Assembly: GCA_021107345.1 (NCBI GenBank)
Contig: JAIOSX010000236.1
Location: 1-12,493 of the forward strand
Direction of reading: 5' to 3'
DNA: 12,493 bases
Source: Candidatus Aegiribacteria sp.
Lineage (GTDB): Bacteria > Fermentibacterota > Fermentibacteria > Fermentibacterales > Fermentibacteraceae
The notes under the pieces are model-generated. The model did no database searches. It saw nothing but the letters and a program-made list of their open reading frames with translations, and was not told the DNA's origin. The position numbers were made by a program, and so were the translations under genes. Shown piece after piece: positions 6,296 to 12,493 of this stretch (positions within the stretch are counted from its first letter, which is position 1; each line of letters begins with the position of its first letter).

Positions 6296-6647
6296 TATCT
6301 CCAGGGAGACCGAATCCTTCGTATGCCGGTGGCTTGAGCAGAAGGGATGGGATATCGAAGCCCGGAATTTCAGAACGCGCAGGTCAGAAATTGATATAAT
6401 TGCAAGGAAAGAGGATATACTATCCTTCGTTGAAGTCAAGTTCGCTTCTGATAGTTCAGCTACGATTACACTTGATAAGATAGATTCAGAGAAGCAGGCA
6501 AGAATTGTACATGCCGCTTCGGCTTACCTTTCAGCGAAACCCCCTTCAGGCCAGATACGCTTTGATGTGGCTGTTGTCAGGGGCTCATCCATGAACCTCC
6601 GAATGGACACTTATCTTGAGGATGCCTTCCGCCCTGACCTGATGTAA
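6288..6647 (+). CDS. yraN: YraN/UPF0102-family endonuclease-like protein
   Basis: 119 residues, the normal size of UPF0102. TTG start with GAGG at 6276-6279, overlapping rnhB by 8 bases. The restriction-endonuclease-like fold is shown by RRSEIDIIAR (about 31-40), where the family has R.GEIDLIA, and by LSFVEVKF (about 45-52), which supplies the E-x-K element. A basic C-terminal strand follows (IRFDVAVVRG). Function is not established; in most genomes the gene follows rnhB, as here. It deviates in lacking the usual G..GE..A N-terminal pattern (it has SRETESFVCRWL) and in having Ser in place of Gly before EID. It is the last gene of the operon and converges on a minus-strand gene. Confidence 0.9.
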   Translation: MSDISRETESFVCRWLEQKGWDIEARNFRTRRSEIDIIARKEDILSFVEVKFASDSSATITLDKIDSEKQARIVHAASAYLSAKPPSGQIRFDVAVVRGSSMNLRMDTYLEDAFRPDLM

Positions 6648-6657
6648 CCGGCTGCTT

Positions 6658-6690
6658 ACAGTTCAACTGTCCTGAACCTGTGTGTCAGGA
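6658..6690. terminator. Tandem small stem-loops between convergent genes (possible terminator)
   Basis: ACAGT (6658-6662) pairs with ACTGT (6666-6670) over a 3-base loop, and TCCTGA (6670-6675) pairs with TCAGGA (6685-6690) over a 9-base loop. They lie in the 37-base gap between the ends of yraN and the minus-strand TPR-like gene, and the second overlaps that gene's stop. Neither stem is followed by a U-tract on either strand, so termination is uncertain. Confidence 0.22.
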
Positions 6691-7137
6691 TATTATGGAG
6701 TTGAGTTCTCCCAGGAAATAATCTTTGTTTTCAGGGTCCTCTATGCTTTGTGAAGCACTCTTCCCCAGCTCAATAAATCTGTCTCTTTCTTCGGTGTTTC
6801 CAAGGACATGGTACGCTCGGGCCATAGCTTCACAGGCAAAGGCCATATCAAAATCGTTAATTCCATTTTCCACACAAAGATCGTGGCAGTACTGAGCGTG
6901 ATAAAGAGCAGATTCGCCCAGATTGAGTACGGAGTAAACCCTGGATGTCTGCCACTCACCTCTCTGGAATTCCAGCGGTGTTCCTATCTCACCCCAGTGG
7001 AATCGGGAACAATGAGCGCAATGTATCATTTTCAGATCATCATCCCTGGTGCGATCCTTCCTGTCCAGAAGGTTCCAGGTTGAATTGAAGCATTCAATTG
7101 CCAGGTTGTGGTGGATTTTCCTCAGTTCTTCATTCAT
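6685..7137 (-). CDS. TPR-like helical protein of unknown function
   Basis: 150 residues, ATG start with AGGTGA 5-6 bases upstream (7143-7148). It is rich in alternating helices with TPR-like packing, most clearly in ESALYHAQYCHDLCVENG (about 75-92) and the following AFACEAMARAYHVLGNTEER (99-118), whose small-residue/aromatic spacing resembles a TPR. The N-terminal part, with LLDRKDRTRDDDLKMIH and HWGEIGTPLEFQRGEWQ, resembles a conserved bacterial family I have seen as uncharacterised proteins. No signal peptide or membrane segment, so cytosolic. It is Cys-rich: Cys40-Ala-His-Cys43, flanked by His39 and His47, could bind a metal, but this is inference. It has its own promoter (7161-7189) and is likely a single-gene unit. 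Confidence 0.85.
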   Translation of the reverse strand: MNEELRKIHHNLAIECFNSTWNLLDRKDRTRDDDLKMIHCAHCSRFHWGEIGTPLEFQRGEWQTSRVYSVLNLGESALYHAQYCHDLCVENGINDFDMAFACEAMARAYHVLGNTEERDRFIELGKSASQSIEDPENKDYFLGELNSIIS

Positions 7138-7160
7138 TCAAGTCACCTCTCATGAATAAG

Positions 7161-7189
7161 ATTATATCTCCGGAATCCTCAGCCAGCAA
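7161..7189 (-). promoter_or_regulatory. Sigma70-type promoter for the TPR-like gene
   Basis: On the minus strand a perfect TATAAT (7166-7161) lies 17 bases downstream of TTGCTG (7189-7184). Transcription would start near 7154, giving a leader of about 17 bases that contains little beyond the AGAGGTGA ribosome site. The exact -10 and spacer make this the best promoter in the window. Confidence 0.6.
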
Positions 7190-7288
7190 CACTCCCGCAG
7201 AGAAGAAACGTGTTCAAGAGTACATGATCTGCCCCCGCCGGCAGTGACTGTAATATTGGCGGTTGTATCTACATCGAGTTCATTGACC

Positions 7289-7447
7289 CTATTTGTCTCT
7301 ATTGTGAAGTTTCATGAATATCCAGCCCAGTGCTGCGGCAACCAGAGGTGACCATACTACTCCGGTTATATCGTATGTGCCTGTATTAGCAAGAGCAATA
7401 TCTGCTACTGCAAAAGCATAGCAGAGATATGCAAGAATTCTGAACAT
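7289..7447 (-). CDS. 52-residue two-helix membrane protein
   Basis: Reading the minus strand from ATG 7447 to TAG 7289 gives 52 residues that begin MFRILAYLCYAFAVADIALA and end MKLHNRDK. A very strong ribosome site (AGGGAGGAAATAA before ATG) supports real translation. Residues about 2-20 and about 29-46 (VVWSPLVAAALGWIF) are hydrophobic, separated by a short polar turn NTGTYDIT, so it probably forms a transmembrane hairpin. The basic C-terminus KLHNRDK and the Arg at position 3 suggest that both ends are cytoplasmic. I do not recognise a named family. It is not in an obvious operon: 151 bases separate it from the TPR-like gene and 181 from the upstream PHP gene. Short length makes it easy to miss, and the ribosome site plus topology are the evidence. 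Confidence 0.72.
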   Translation of the reverse strand: MFRILAYLCYAFAVADIALANTGTYDITGVVWSPLVAAALGWIFMKLHNRDK

Positions 7448-7524
7448 TTATTTCCTCCCTGGGAGTTGTGTTTTACCGACTGCCGGAAAAGCAGCGGGTT
7501 CCGTGTTAATCATCATTCAAGAAT

Positions 7525-7553
7525 ATCATAATCTGGAGAGATTCATCTGAACA
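7525..7553 (-). promoter_or_regulatory. Candidate promoter for the small membrane protein
   Basis: On the minus strand TATGAT (7530-7525, 5 of 6 to the -10 consensus) lies 17 bases after TGTTCA (7553-7548, weak -35). The leader to ATG 7447 would be about 70 bases. Confidence 0.3.
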
Positions 7554-7570
7554 GACCCCAGTTTATAAAA

Positions 7571-7588
7571 TAGTAATCACTGTTACTG
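7571..7588 (-). terminator. Weak possible terminator after the PHP-ATPase-like gene
   Basis: On the minus strand AGTAA and TTACT enclose a 6-base loop and are followed by ATTTTAT, about 40 bases after the stop of the PHP gene. The stem is short and AT-rich. The rest of the 181-base gap between this gene and the small membrane protein shows nothing else convincing apart from the candidate promoter. Confidence 0.22.
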
Positions 7589-7628
7589 TTTCTGGCAACA
7601 GGAACTGGCTTTTACAGCATCGTCAGTG

Positions 7629-9938
7629 TCAGATAGAAAATAGGTTTGCCCTCCTGGTGAATGCGAGCTGACCACCCTCGAACTCATGAAGGAGTATTTC
7701 CCTTATCCTGTCCTCATGCAGGTCACCTGCGCAGACCAGCTCCATCAGCTTGCCCTGTTTCTTCTCGGTAGTGACAAATATCTTCTCTGCATCCAGTGCG
7801 GTGGGAACGTTGAGACTGCCGGTACTCCAGATTATCTGTCTCTGTTTGATATAGGGTTTCTCCAGTACCTTTCGGAAAAGCCGATGGTTGTTAAAGATAT
7901 CCCGCGGCTGGTTGATCAATAGAGGTCCGATGCCGGTATTCCCGGAGAAGGCCAGACTTTCGACCAGCTGGTCTATCAGCTCGTCCTCGAAACTGCTCAA
8001 ACCGTTTCTGTTCGCCTGTTCGGCAGGTGAGGGCCAGATCACAATACTGGCTTCCGGGACAGTGGGCGTTTCAGCCCAGGCTCCATCTACACCCAGGAGG
8101 TAGTAACGAGTTTCAGCCTCGGAAGGATCTATGTGCCTTCCCTTTCGTTCAGTGCAGTAGACGCTGCCTTCAGCATGCCAGTAAACACGGACGGTTTCGG
8201 GCAGCCAGCTCTTGCTGGTGCCGGAAAGGAAGTTCTGAAGTCCGAATGCATAGGAAAGATACCTGATCACCGTAGACTTGCCGCCACTACCCACAATGCA
8301 GTTCAGGTAGGGATTGAACCTGAGTGACAGTCCGTTGCCGTATGTTCCTCTGCCTTGAACAAAGAGACCGATGATAGCTGGTCCGGAAAGATGGGATACG
8401 AGCAGTGCCGAACGGTCCTTTTTCTTCACGACGTAAGTTTCATCTTTGCCCGCTGTATAGTTGTATCCATCCTCGACCGGGAACTCGATGATCCTGCTCT
8501 GTCCGCTGAGAAGTGCCAGTTTGAGCGATCTGAATACCTCGTCGACTGTGTCATTCCTGCGGATGTCCAGTTTTACCCAGGTGAACCTTGAGCCTATGTC
8601 CTCACCGGTGCCGTCCACTTCCAGCCTGATCTCGTGTGCATCCGAGCCCTTCACGAAGCAGATGGGTTTCGAACGACTTGGGCGGTTGGATGCGGTATCA
8701 AGCCAGTGGAGGGTCTCACAGGAATTCAACCCTTTACCCTTGTCTCGAAGCTTCACCGTGCCGCCCACTGTCTCAAGTGCCAGGAGCGACGGATGTTCTA
8801 TTACCTTGTTCAGCGCCACCCCTTTTTTGAAGAGCCTGAGCAGCCCCTTGTGATCACTGTTGGAATGGGCGGGTATCACGATACCCCCCTCTTTCGAAAC
8901 GATGGATATGGTGTCCTGGACACTGGAGGAAGCAGCGGCGATGAATCCTCTTCCCCAGTGTTCTTCCCGAATTCCGATGGATCCCAGTATGCTCGCAATC
9001 CGCAGACTGGAGTACCATTTCGGTGGAAACACCGCCAGCAGATGAACGTTGCTTGCAGTGATCTCTAATCCTGGCAGGAGCCTGAGTGGTCGTATGTGAT
9101 TGTCCTCATCGGTCCAGAAGGATATCCGTTCTTCAATATGCTCAATCCGATCTCCGAGGGAGTTCAGTTTCTTGGCCGACTGCTTGTGGTTCTTTCCTTC
9201 AAGCCTGTGTTTCTCAACGCGCTCATCCCTTTCAAGAGCATTCTTTGCGTAGAACAGACGGTTCAGCATGGTCTGCCTTACCCGCCTGTTTGGATCATCA
9301 TGATATATCTCTCCGAGATACCGTGAGTTGACCGATCTTATCGCGGAATACCAGGTCCCAATCTTGGGAACCCTTGGAACGATGTATCCGGGATGGTTGT
9401 GATCGGTCAGAGCAGTCAGGCTCATGCCTTCGATATAGCACCTGAGCACGTACTCCTCTGGGAAGAGACAGCTCTTGATGTACCTGCCGATATCGATCAG
9501 AGACATATCGATCAGTTTATCTCTAACCTTCCGCTTCCCGCTCTCGGTTTCATGGGCATCTGTGATGGATGTTATGTGATCCAGCCATGCCATCGTGATA
9601 TCACTCAACAGCCCATGATCAATTTTCGGATGCCCTCCCAGGGTTGGAAGCGACTGAACTTCAGTGTCCGAAAAGGCTTCAGTGAACGATGCTGCGCCAC
9701 CATTCGACTCGGATTCCGAGAGAATGCAGATCATGTCGTATTTCTCGTAGTGGAATTCCTTTGCAGTCTGTCCGTCTTTCCGCCGGGGAAAGAGGTTCTC
9801 AAGGACCGCGGGAAGGGTGTAGCAGCTGCATTCCGATGCAGGGGAATGTGTGTGCAGATCGGCCCTGCAGTATACGGCACCCTCATGGTAGCCGGAAACG
9901 GTCTTGAATTCCTGAATGATTTCATCGTATTCTGGCAT
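7629..9938 (-). CDS. PHP-domain / P-loop ATPase-like fusion protein with degenerate ATPase motifs (TrlF/Ppl-like)
   Basis: 769 residues from ATG 9938 (AAAGG upstream); a TTG at 9974 would add 12 residues but has no ribosome site. The N-terminal PHP phosphoesterase domain has DLHTHSPAS (His29, His31), LTDHN (Asp179, His180), LPGLEIT (Glu292), NVHLL (His299), IPAH (His358) and GSDAH (Asp433, His435), a full metal-ligand set. Two insertions interrupt it: about 50-165, and a charged helical stretch about 205-275. The C-terminal part follows the layout of PHP-ATPase proteins (TrlF family; Ppl-type defence proteins): LNCIVGSGGKST (about 545-556), LLINQPRD (673-680), IIWSTGSLNVP (702-712) and EGGQLAF. 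Compared with the family forms GxxGxGKST, LIDQPED and ATHN, Walker A is about two residues short, Walker B Asp is Asn676, the catalytic Glu is Arg679 and the H-loop His is Gly707. The frame is intact. A nuclease or phosphoesterase role is inferred. Confidence 0.85.
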   Translation of the reverse strand: MPEYDEIIQEFKTVSGYHEGAVYCRADLHTHSPASECSCYTLPAVLENLFPRRKDGQTAKEFHYEKYDMICILSESESNGGAASFTEAFSDTEVQSLPTLGGHPKIDHGLLSDITMAWLDHITSITDAHETESGKRKVRDKLIDMSLIDIGRYIKSCLFPEEYVLRCYIEGMSLTALTDHNHPGYIVPRVPKIGTWYSAIRSVNSRYLGEIYHDDPNRRVRQTMLNRLFYAKNALERDERVEKHRLEGKNHKQSAKKLNSLGDRIEHIEERISFWTDEDNHIRPLRLLPGLEITASNVHLLAVFPPKWYSSLRIASILGSIGIREEHWGRGFIAAASSSVQDTISIVSKEGGIVIPAHSNSDHKGLLRLFKKGVALNKVIEHPSLLALETVGGTVKLRDKGKGLNSCETLHWLDTASNRPSRSKPICFVKGSDAHEIRLEVDGTGEDIGSRFTWVKLDIRRNDTVDEVFRSLKLALLSGQSRIIEFPVEDGYNYTAGKDETYVVKKKDRSALLVSHLSGPAIIGLFVQGRGTYGNGLSLRFNPYLNCIVGSGGKSTVIRYLSYAFGLQNFLSGTSKSWLPETVRVYWHAEGSVYCTERKGRHIDPSEAETRYYLLGVDGAWAETPTVPEASIVIWPSPAEQANRNGLSSFEDELIDQLVESLAFSGNTGIGPLLINQPRDIFNNHRLFRKVLEKPYIKQRQIIWSTGSLNVPTALDAEKIFVTTEKKQGKLMELVCAGDLHEDRIREILLHEFEGGQLAFTRRANLFSI

Positions 9939-10034
9939 AATCAGACCTTTCAGAAAAGGATTGATACCGGCCAATAGGAAACTGGATTTTCCACCAGCTT
10001 CAAAATTGCTAAGGAGAACATTTACACACTGTCT

Positions 10035-10092
10035 ATACAGAAGTGAATTTTTACCTGAAGTGACAATACAGAAGATAATGCTACCCCGTCAA
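10035..10092 (-). promoter_or_regulatory. Candidate promoter and direct repeats upstream of the PHP gene
   Basis: In the 222-base gap between the PHP gene and the kinase gene, the minus strand has TTGACG (10092-10087, 5 of 6) and TATTGT (10068-10063) with an 18-base spacer, giving a leader of about 118 bases. ATACAGAAG occurs twice on the plus strand (10035-10043 and 10066-10074, 31 bases apart), and GAAGTGA occurs twice (10040-10046, 10057-10063). The second ATACAGAAG overlaps the -10 element. The repeats could be operator half-sites. Nothing else was recognised in the gap. Confidence 0.3.
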
Positions 10093-10160
10093 TGAAATCA
10101 AGAACTGAAATCCATCGAGTTCCGACAAATAGAAATGCCGGCGGGGTTTGCGGTCCGGAA

Positions 10161-12416
10161 TTACGATTCTAATATTTCGCGTATGCTCGATTCGATTTTC
10201 CTGAGTGTATAAGGTTTCATAATGACCCCCATGAAACCGTATTCCTTGTAATGGGCCATGACCGGATCCGTGGAATAACCGCTTGATACAATCGCCTTTA
10301 TATCAGGGTCGATTTTCCTCAGTTCCTCTATCGTTTCCCTTCCGCCCTTTCCTCCCGGGACTGTCAGATCCAGAATCACAAGCTTGAAAGGTTCACCATT
10401 TTGCCTTGCTCTGCGGTACTTTTCTATCGCTTCATCTCCATTTCTCGCGCTCTCGATATCGTACCCGAGATGTTCAAGCATGCTGGATATAGTGGTTCTT
10501 ACGATATCCTTATCGTCCATGATGAGGATACGTCCCTCATGAGTTTCAGAATAATCCTTTTTATCAATATTCCCGATTACCTTATCTGTTGATGCCGGGA
10601 GGTGGATGATGATAGCTGTTCCGATACCGTATCTACTTTTCGCTATGATATTTCCATCATGCTTCTTTATTATCGAGAAAGCGGTTGTAAGACCCAGACC
10701 GCTTCCTTTCTTTTTCGTTGAATAGAAAGGATCGAAAATATTCGATATATGATCTTCTGATATGCCTGTGCCACTGTCACATATCTCTATTTTCACGTAT
10801 TTGCCAGGATTCAGTTGCATGGATGTATCACAATCTATTTCTGTATTCCTTGCATTGATCTCTACCACTCCTCCATCCAGCATGGATTGGTCAGCGTTGA
10901 TGATGATGTTCTGAATAACCTGGCTGATCTGCCCCTTGTCCGCATTCACTGTCCAGAGATCGCAGGGAATATCATACGATGCGTTTACATTTGAACCGCT
11001 CAGGACGAAATCTGCTGATTGTCTCAGCAGTTCATTGATGGAGAGATTCTCCCTTACAGGTACTCCTCCCTTAGCGAAGGTCAGAAGCTGGTGGGTCAGA
11101 CTGGATGCCTTGTTCGAAGCATTCTCCGAGTTAGAGAGAATCCTGTAGATATCGCTTCCTGGTTCAGTCATTGTTTTTGCGAGGGATATGTTGCCAAGGA
11201 TGCCTGTGAGAAAGTTGTTGAAATCGTGCGCCAGGCCCCCAGCGAAGATTCCCAGGGACTCCAGTCTCTGGTTTTTTTGTCTCTCCTCGTCGAGCTTCAG
11301 TTGATCAGAGATATCTCTTCCCACTCCAAGTATTGTGGATTCACCCTGATAGGTAATGATCCTGACTGATACTTCAATAAACCTGATCTGTCCGTCCTTT
11401 GAGATAACCCTGATCTGATAGATGTTTGGGATTCCAATTCCATTAGATATGTTTATTTTGTATTTCTCGATTTCTGCCCTGTCATCCGGATGAATCAGCT
11501 CCCAGACATCCAGATCGTACAATTCCTCTTTGCTGTAACCGGTGAGTTCGCATACACGGTCATTGACAAAGAGAAACCTGTTTTCCCTGTAGATGTAGAT
11601 GCCATCATGGCTCTGTTCGACAAGAGTGCGGTATTTTTCCTCACTCTCACGTAATGCCTCTTCCATTTTTCTGCGTTCGGTGATGTTTCTTCCGAAACTC
11701 AGAGTACCGGTGATCTCTTCGTCTTCGTACAGGGGAATCGTCTGAACCAGAAGAACATCCTCGATTCCTTTATCATCAACTATTCTGGTTTCGTACTCGT
11801 TGACATTTCCAGTTAATGTGTCCAGGAATACCGTTTGGACGCGTTCCAGATCATCGGGATGAATAGCAGGTGAGAAAGTCATTCCTTTCAGATTAGTGCT
11901 TTTCTGACCGGACATTTCTTCGGCATACCTGTTGATGAATACGAAATTACCTTGCATGTCAATCTGCCATATGTACTCTCTCGCATTCTCAACTACTGTT
12001 CTGTATTTCAGTTCAGATTTCCTGATGATCTTTTCAGCCTTCTTTCTTTCGGTGATATCCTGCACGAGCGAAATAATATGTTCTATGGAGCCGTCCTCTT
12101 TCCTGGTACACTTCGATGAGATATTAACAAAAATGGTACTGCCGTCTTTGCGAATGAGACGTTTTTCAAGCGAATAACCGTCCATCTCACCTGAAAGTAC
12201 TTGATTGAGTTTGGATTCATTAATTTGCAGGTCATCAGGATGGGAAATGTCAGACCACTTGATCCTGAGCAGCTCGTCCTTAGTAAAGCCGACCATATCA
12301 CACAAGAAATCATTGGCTTCAATAATATCTTTCTCAGGCGTAACTACTGCCATACCGATCAGCCCGAGATCGAAATATTTACTGATCTGCTTCTCTTTCA
12401 ACTGTAACAACTCCAT
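10161..12416 (-). CDS. Soluble hybrid sensor histidine kinase (PAS-PAS-PAS-HisKA-HATPase-REC)
   Basis: 751 residues with no transmembrane segment or signal peptide, so it senses cytoplasmic cues. PAS/PAC 1 is about 12-125, PAS/PAC 2 about 137-250 and PAS/PAC 3 about 262-375; each ends with a DITERKKAE-like PAC tail. HisKA carries GGLAHDFNNFLTG, with phospho-acceptor His397. HATPase: N box IIINADQ (Asn507), G1 DSGTG (547-550), F box FDPF (561-564), G2 GSGLGL (571-576). The receiver (about 628-750) has Asp634/Asp635, phospho-acceptor Asp683 in ILDLTVPGG, Ser711/Ser712 and Lys734 in MKPY; all catalytic positions look intact. An in-frame TAG directly precedes ATG 12416, which has no clear ribosome site; TTG at codon 6 with GGAG upstream is an alternative start. 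No DNA-binding output domain or partner regulator lies in the window. PAS ligands cannot be told from sequence. Confidence 0.95.
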   Translation of the reverse strand: MELLQLKEKQISKYFDLGLIGMAVVTPEKDIIEANDFLCDMVGFTKDELLRIKWSDISHPDDLQINESKLNQVLSGEMDGYSLEKRLIRKDGSTIFVNISSKCTRKEDGSIEHIISLVQDITERKKAEKIIRKSELKYRTVVENAREYIWQIDMQGNFVFINRYAEEMSGQKSTNLKGMTFSPAIHPDDLERVQTVFLDTLTGNVNEYETRIVDDKGIEDVLLVQTIPLYEDEEITGTLSFGRNITERRKMEEALRESEEKYRTLVEQSHDGIYIYRENRFLFVNDRVCELTGYSKEELYDLDVWELIHPDDRAEIEKYKINISNGIGIPNIYQIRVISKDGQIRFIEVSVRIITYQGESTILGVGRDISDQLKLDEERQKNQRLESLGIFAGGLAHDFNNFLTGILGNISLAKTMTEPGSDIYRILSNSENASNKASSLTHQLLTFAKGGVPVRENLSINELLRQSADFVLSGSNVNASYDIPCDLWTVNADKGQISQVIQNIIINADQSMLDGGVVEINARNTEIDCDTSMQLNPGKYVKIEICDSGTGISEDHISNIFDPFYSTKKKGSGLGLTTAFSIIKKHDGNIIAKSRYGIGTAIIIHLPASTDKVIGNIDKKDYSETHEGRILIMDDKDIVRTTISSMLEHLGYDIESARNGDEAIEKYRRARQNGEPFKLVILDLTVPGGKGGRETIEELRKIDPDIKAIVSSGYSTDPVMAHYKEYGFMGVIMKPYTLRKIESSIREILES

Positions 12417-12444
12417 CTACAGAGGACTGAACACTCTCTGTTTG

Positions 12445-12474
12445 AACATAACCGCGTGACAAAACCAAAGTCAA
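12445..12474 (-). promoter_or_regulatory. Sigma70-type promoter for the hybrid histidine kinase
   Basis: On the minus strand TTGACT (12474-12469, 5 of 6) is followed after 18 bases by TATGTT (12450-12445, 4 of 6). Transcription would begin near 12437, about 20 bases before the ATG. The short leader agrees with the lack of a clear ribosome site before that ATG. Confidence 0.5.
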
Positions 12475-12493
12475 AAGAGTGAAAACGAAATCA

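Noticed and set aside
7152..7247. A 31-residue plus-strand frame starting MNKIISPESS in the gap upstream of the TPR-like gene
   Set aside because: No ribosome binding site, no promoter on that strand, and it overlaps the strong minus-strand promoter at 7161-7189.
7166..7300. A minus-strand frame of about 45 codons downstream of the small membrane protein (contains VNELDVDTTANITV)
   Set aside because: It has no ATG, GTG or TTG start and no ribosome site, and runs through the promoter of the next gene; a gene remnant cannot be excluded but is not supported.
8461..9331. Several overlapping plus-strand frames of 60-144 codons
   Set aside because: All are antisense to the PHP-ATPase gene, in different frames, without motifs or initiation signals.
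9393..9977. A 194-codon open frame on the plus strand opposite the PHP-ATPase gene
   Set aside because: It lies wholly antisense to a gene with clear family motifs, has no recognisable domain and no ribosome site; a codon-bias shadow.
10130..10160. GC-rich CCGG...CCGG inverted repeat just after the kinase stop as a terminator
   Set aside because: The repeat is imperfect with a long loop and no T-run follows on the minus strand.
1..12493. tRNA, rRNA, SRP RNA, CRISPR array, insertion sequence or integrase
   Set aside because: No cloverleaf, no evenly spaced repeats, no SRP Alu/S-domain motif near ffh, and no transposase or integrase motif was seen on either strand.

Overview
The window is a stretch of bacterial chromosome of moderate GC. 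It is gene-dense and dominated by a conserved translation/RNA operon, followed by an accessory block on the opposite strand. The organism is probably an uncultivated Gram-negative-type bacterium. Evidence for this is a lipobox lipoprotein, a stand-alone PASTA protein, soluble multi-PAS kinases and heavy use of TTG starts. An FCB-group or candidate-phylum lineage is my best guess, but nothing here fixes the phylum.

Region 1 (1-1935, plus strand). The 3' end of an rsmB-like 16S rRNA m5C methyltransferase gene is followed by a membrane-anchored three-PASTA protein without a kinase domain, then ribulose-phosphate 3-epimerase (rpe), then a small lipoprotein with a C-terminal paired-Cys pilin-like module. 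The genes are joined by overlapping stop/start codons (GTGA, TAATG, ATGA), so they are almost certainly one operon. rsmB / PASTA protein / rpe is a reduced version of the fmt-rsmB-stp-prkC-rsgA-rpe order known from Firmicutes.

Region 2 (1949-6647, plus strand). A sigma70-like promoter and a hairpin-containing leader precede ffh-rpsP-khpA-rimM-trmD-rplS-rnhB-yraN. This is the classical trmD operon with SRP GTPase, ribosomal proteins bS16 and bL19, a KH-domain RNA-binding protein, the ribosome assembly factor RimM, tRNA m1G37 methyltransferase, RNase HII and a YraN-family protein. Four of these genes start with TTG. rnhB has no ATG, GTG or TTG start that keeps its catalytic residues.

Region 3 (6685-12416, minus strand). 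This holds a 150-residue TPR-like protein with its own strong promoter, a 52-residue two-helix membrane protein easily missed by length cut-offs, a 769-residue PHP-domain/P-loop ATPase-like protein, and a cytosolic hybrid histidine kinase (three PAS, HisKA/HATPase, receiver) with its own promoter at the right edge.

The most unusual object is the PHP-ATPase gene. Its architecture resembles the TrlF-like / Ppl-like PHP-ATPase proteins linked to anti-phage defence. Every metal ligand of the PHP domain appears intact, but the ATPase half has lost the consensus at Walker A, Walker B, the catalytic Glu and the H-loop. No tRNA, rRNA, CRISPR array, transposase or integrase was seen.
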